Origin: Absicoccus porci
Lineage (GTDB): Bacteria; Bacillota_I; Bacilli_A; Erysipelotrichales; Erysipelotrichaceae
Assembly: GCF_003725415.1 (NCBI RefSeq)
Contig: NZ_RJQC01000002.1
Location: 565,092-629,091 of the forward strand
Direction: 5' to 3'
DNA: 64,000 bases
The notes beneath the pieces are model-generated. The model was not told where the DNA came from. It worked only from the letters and a program-made list of their open reading frames with translations, and made no database searches. This document shows, piece by piece, positions 63,939 through 64,000 of the stretch (position 1 is its first letter; every line of letters starts with the position of its first letter). A program made the translations under genes and the position numbers.

Positions 63939-63972
63939 GAGGGGAACACAAAAAATGTGCTCCTCTTTTTTT
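63939..63972 (+). terminator. Rho-independent terminator after the ATPase operon
   Basis: GAGGggaACACA / TGTGcTCCTC stem, then seven T. The 63844-63938 gap also holds a GTCATT / AATGAC hairpin but no gene. The window ends with TTGACAT, perhaps the -35 of the next unit. Confidence 0.75.
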
Positions 63973-64000
63973 ATGGAAAATTTGAATTTTTTGTTGACAT

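Overview
The window comes from a low-GC Gram-positive bacterium (Bacillota), most likely of the Erysipelotrichia type. This rests on the low-GC coding style, Shine-Dalgarno-led genes, a CIRCE-controlled hrcA-grpE-dnaK-dnaJ operon, a PerR/reverse-rubrerythrin pair and a CcpN/PpsR-controlled PEP synthase operon. The class-level placement is inference. Layout: 1-30.5 kb is chromosomal housekeeping DNA; about 30.7-61.9 kb is a near-complete siphovirus-type prophage; 62.1-63.9 kb holds a very AT-rich two-gene ATPase/Toprim-like module that looks like anti-phage cargo. The window starts inside one gene and ends just after a terminator. Chromosomal part: a partial hypothetical gene, a frameshifted LURP-one-related pseudogene, an alanine/glycine symporter behind a tandem glycine riboswitch, a cation/proton antiporter, and an operon of PEP synthase, its likely transcriptional repressor (CcpN type) and its likely post-translational regulator (PpsR type). 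Then come tRNA-Ser(CGA), a CDF metal exporter, an esterase plus NhaC-type antiporter pair, perR and rubrerythrin, a decayed Cna-B surface-protein gene next to an intact relative, an ECF sigma/anti-sigma pair, pgeF, a MarR-controlled heterodimeric ABC exporter, the heat-shock operon, metA, a patatin-like lipase, a thioesterase and a small membrane protein. Prophage part: the integrase sits at the left end, transcribed outward. A leftward lysogeny block follows (secreted protein, HsdR-N-like nuclease, ImmA-like peptidase, CI-like repressor). A bidirectional switch region with repeated 20-bp operators separates it from the rightward early genes: Cro, Xis-like, YqaJ exonuclease, DUF1351, RecT, RuvC-like resolvase, a replication initiator with iterons, and SSB. 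A sigma-like late regulator precedes the late genes: terminase, portal, a minor capsid protein with a toxin-like C-terminal tail and a candidate immunity gene, scaffold, capsid, connectors, tail, tape measure, tail tip, holin and amidase. Both prophage ends carry 11-bp triplicate repeats, but I could not identify an attachment core. The strongest candidates for something new are the capsid-tethered toxin/immunity pair (about 48.2-49.2 kb), the ATPase/Toprim-like operon (62.2-63.8 kb), the nuclease in the lysogeny block (33.2-34.2 kb) and two opposed small-RNA candidates next to the integrase.
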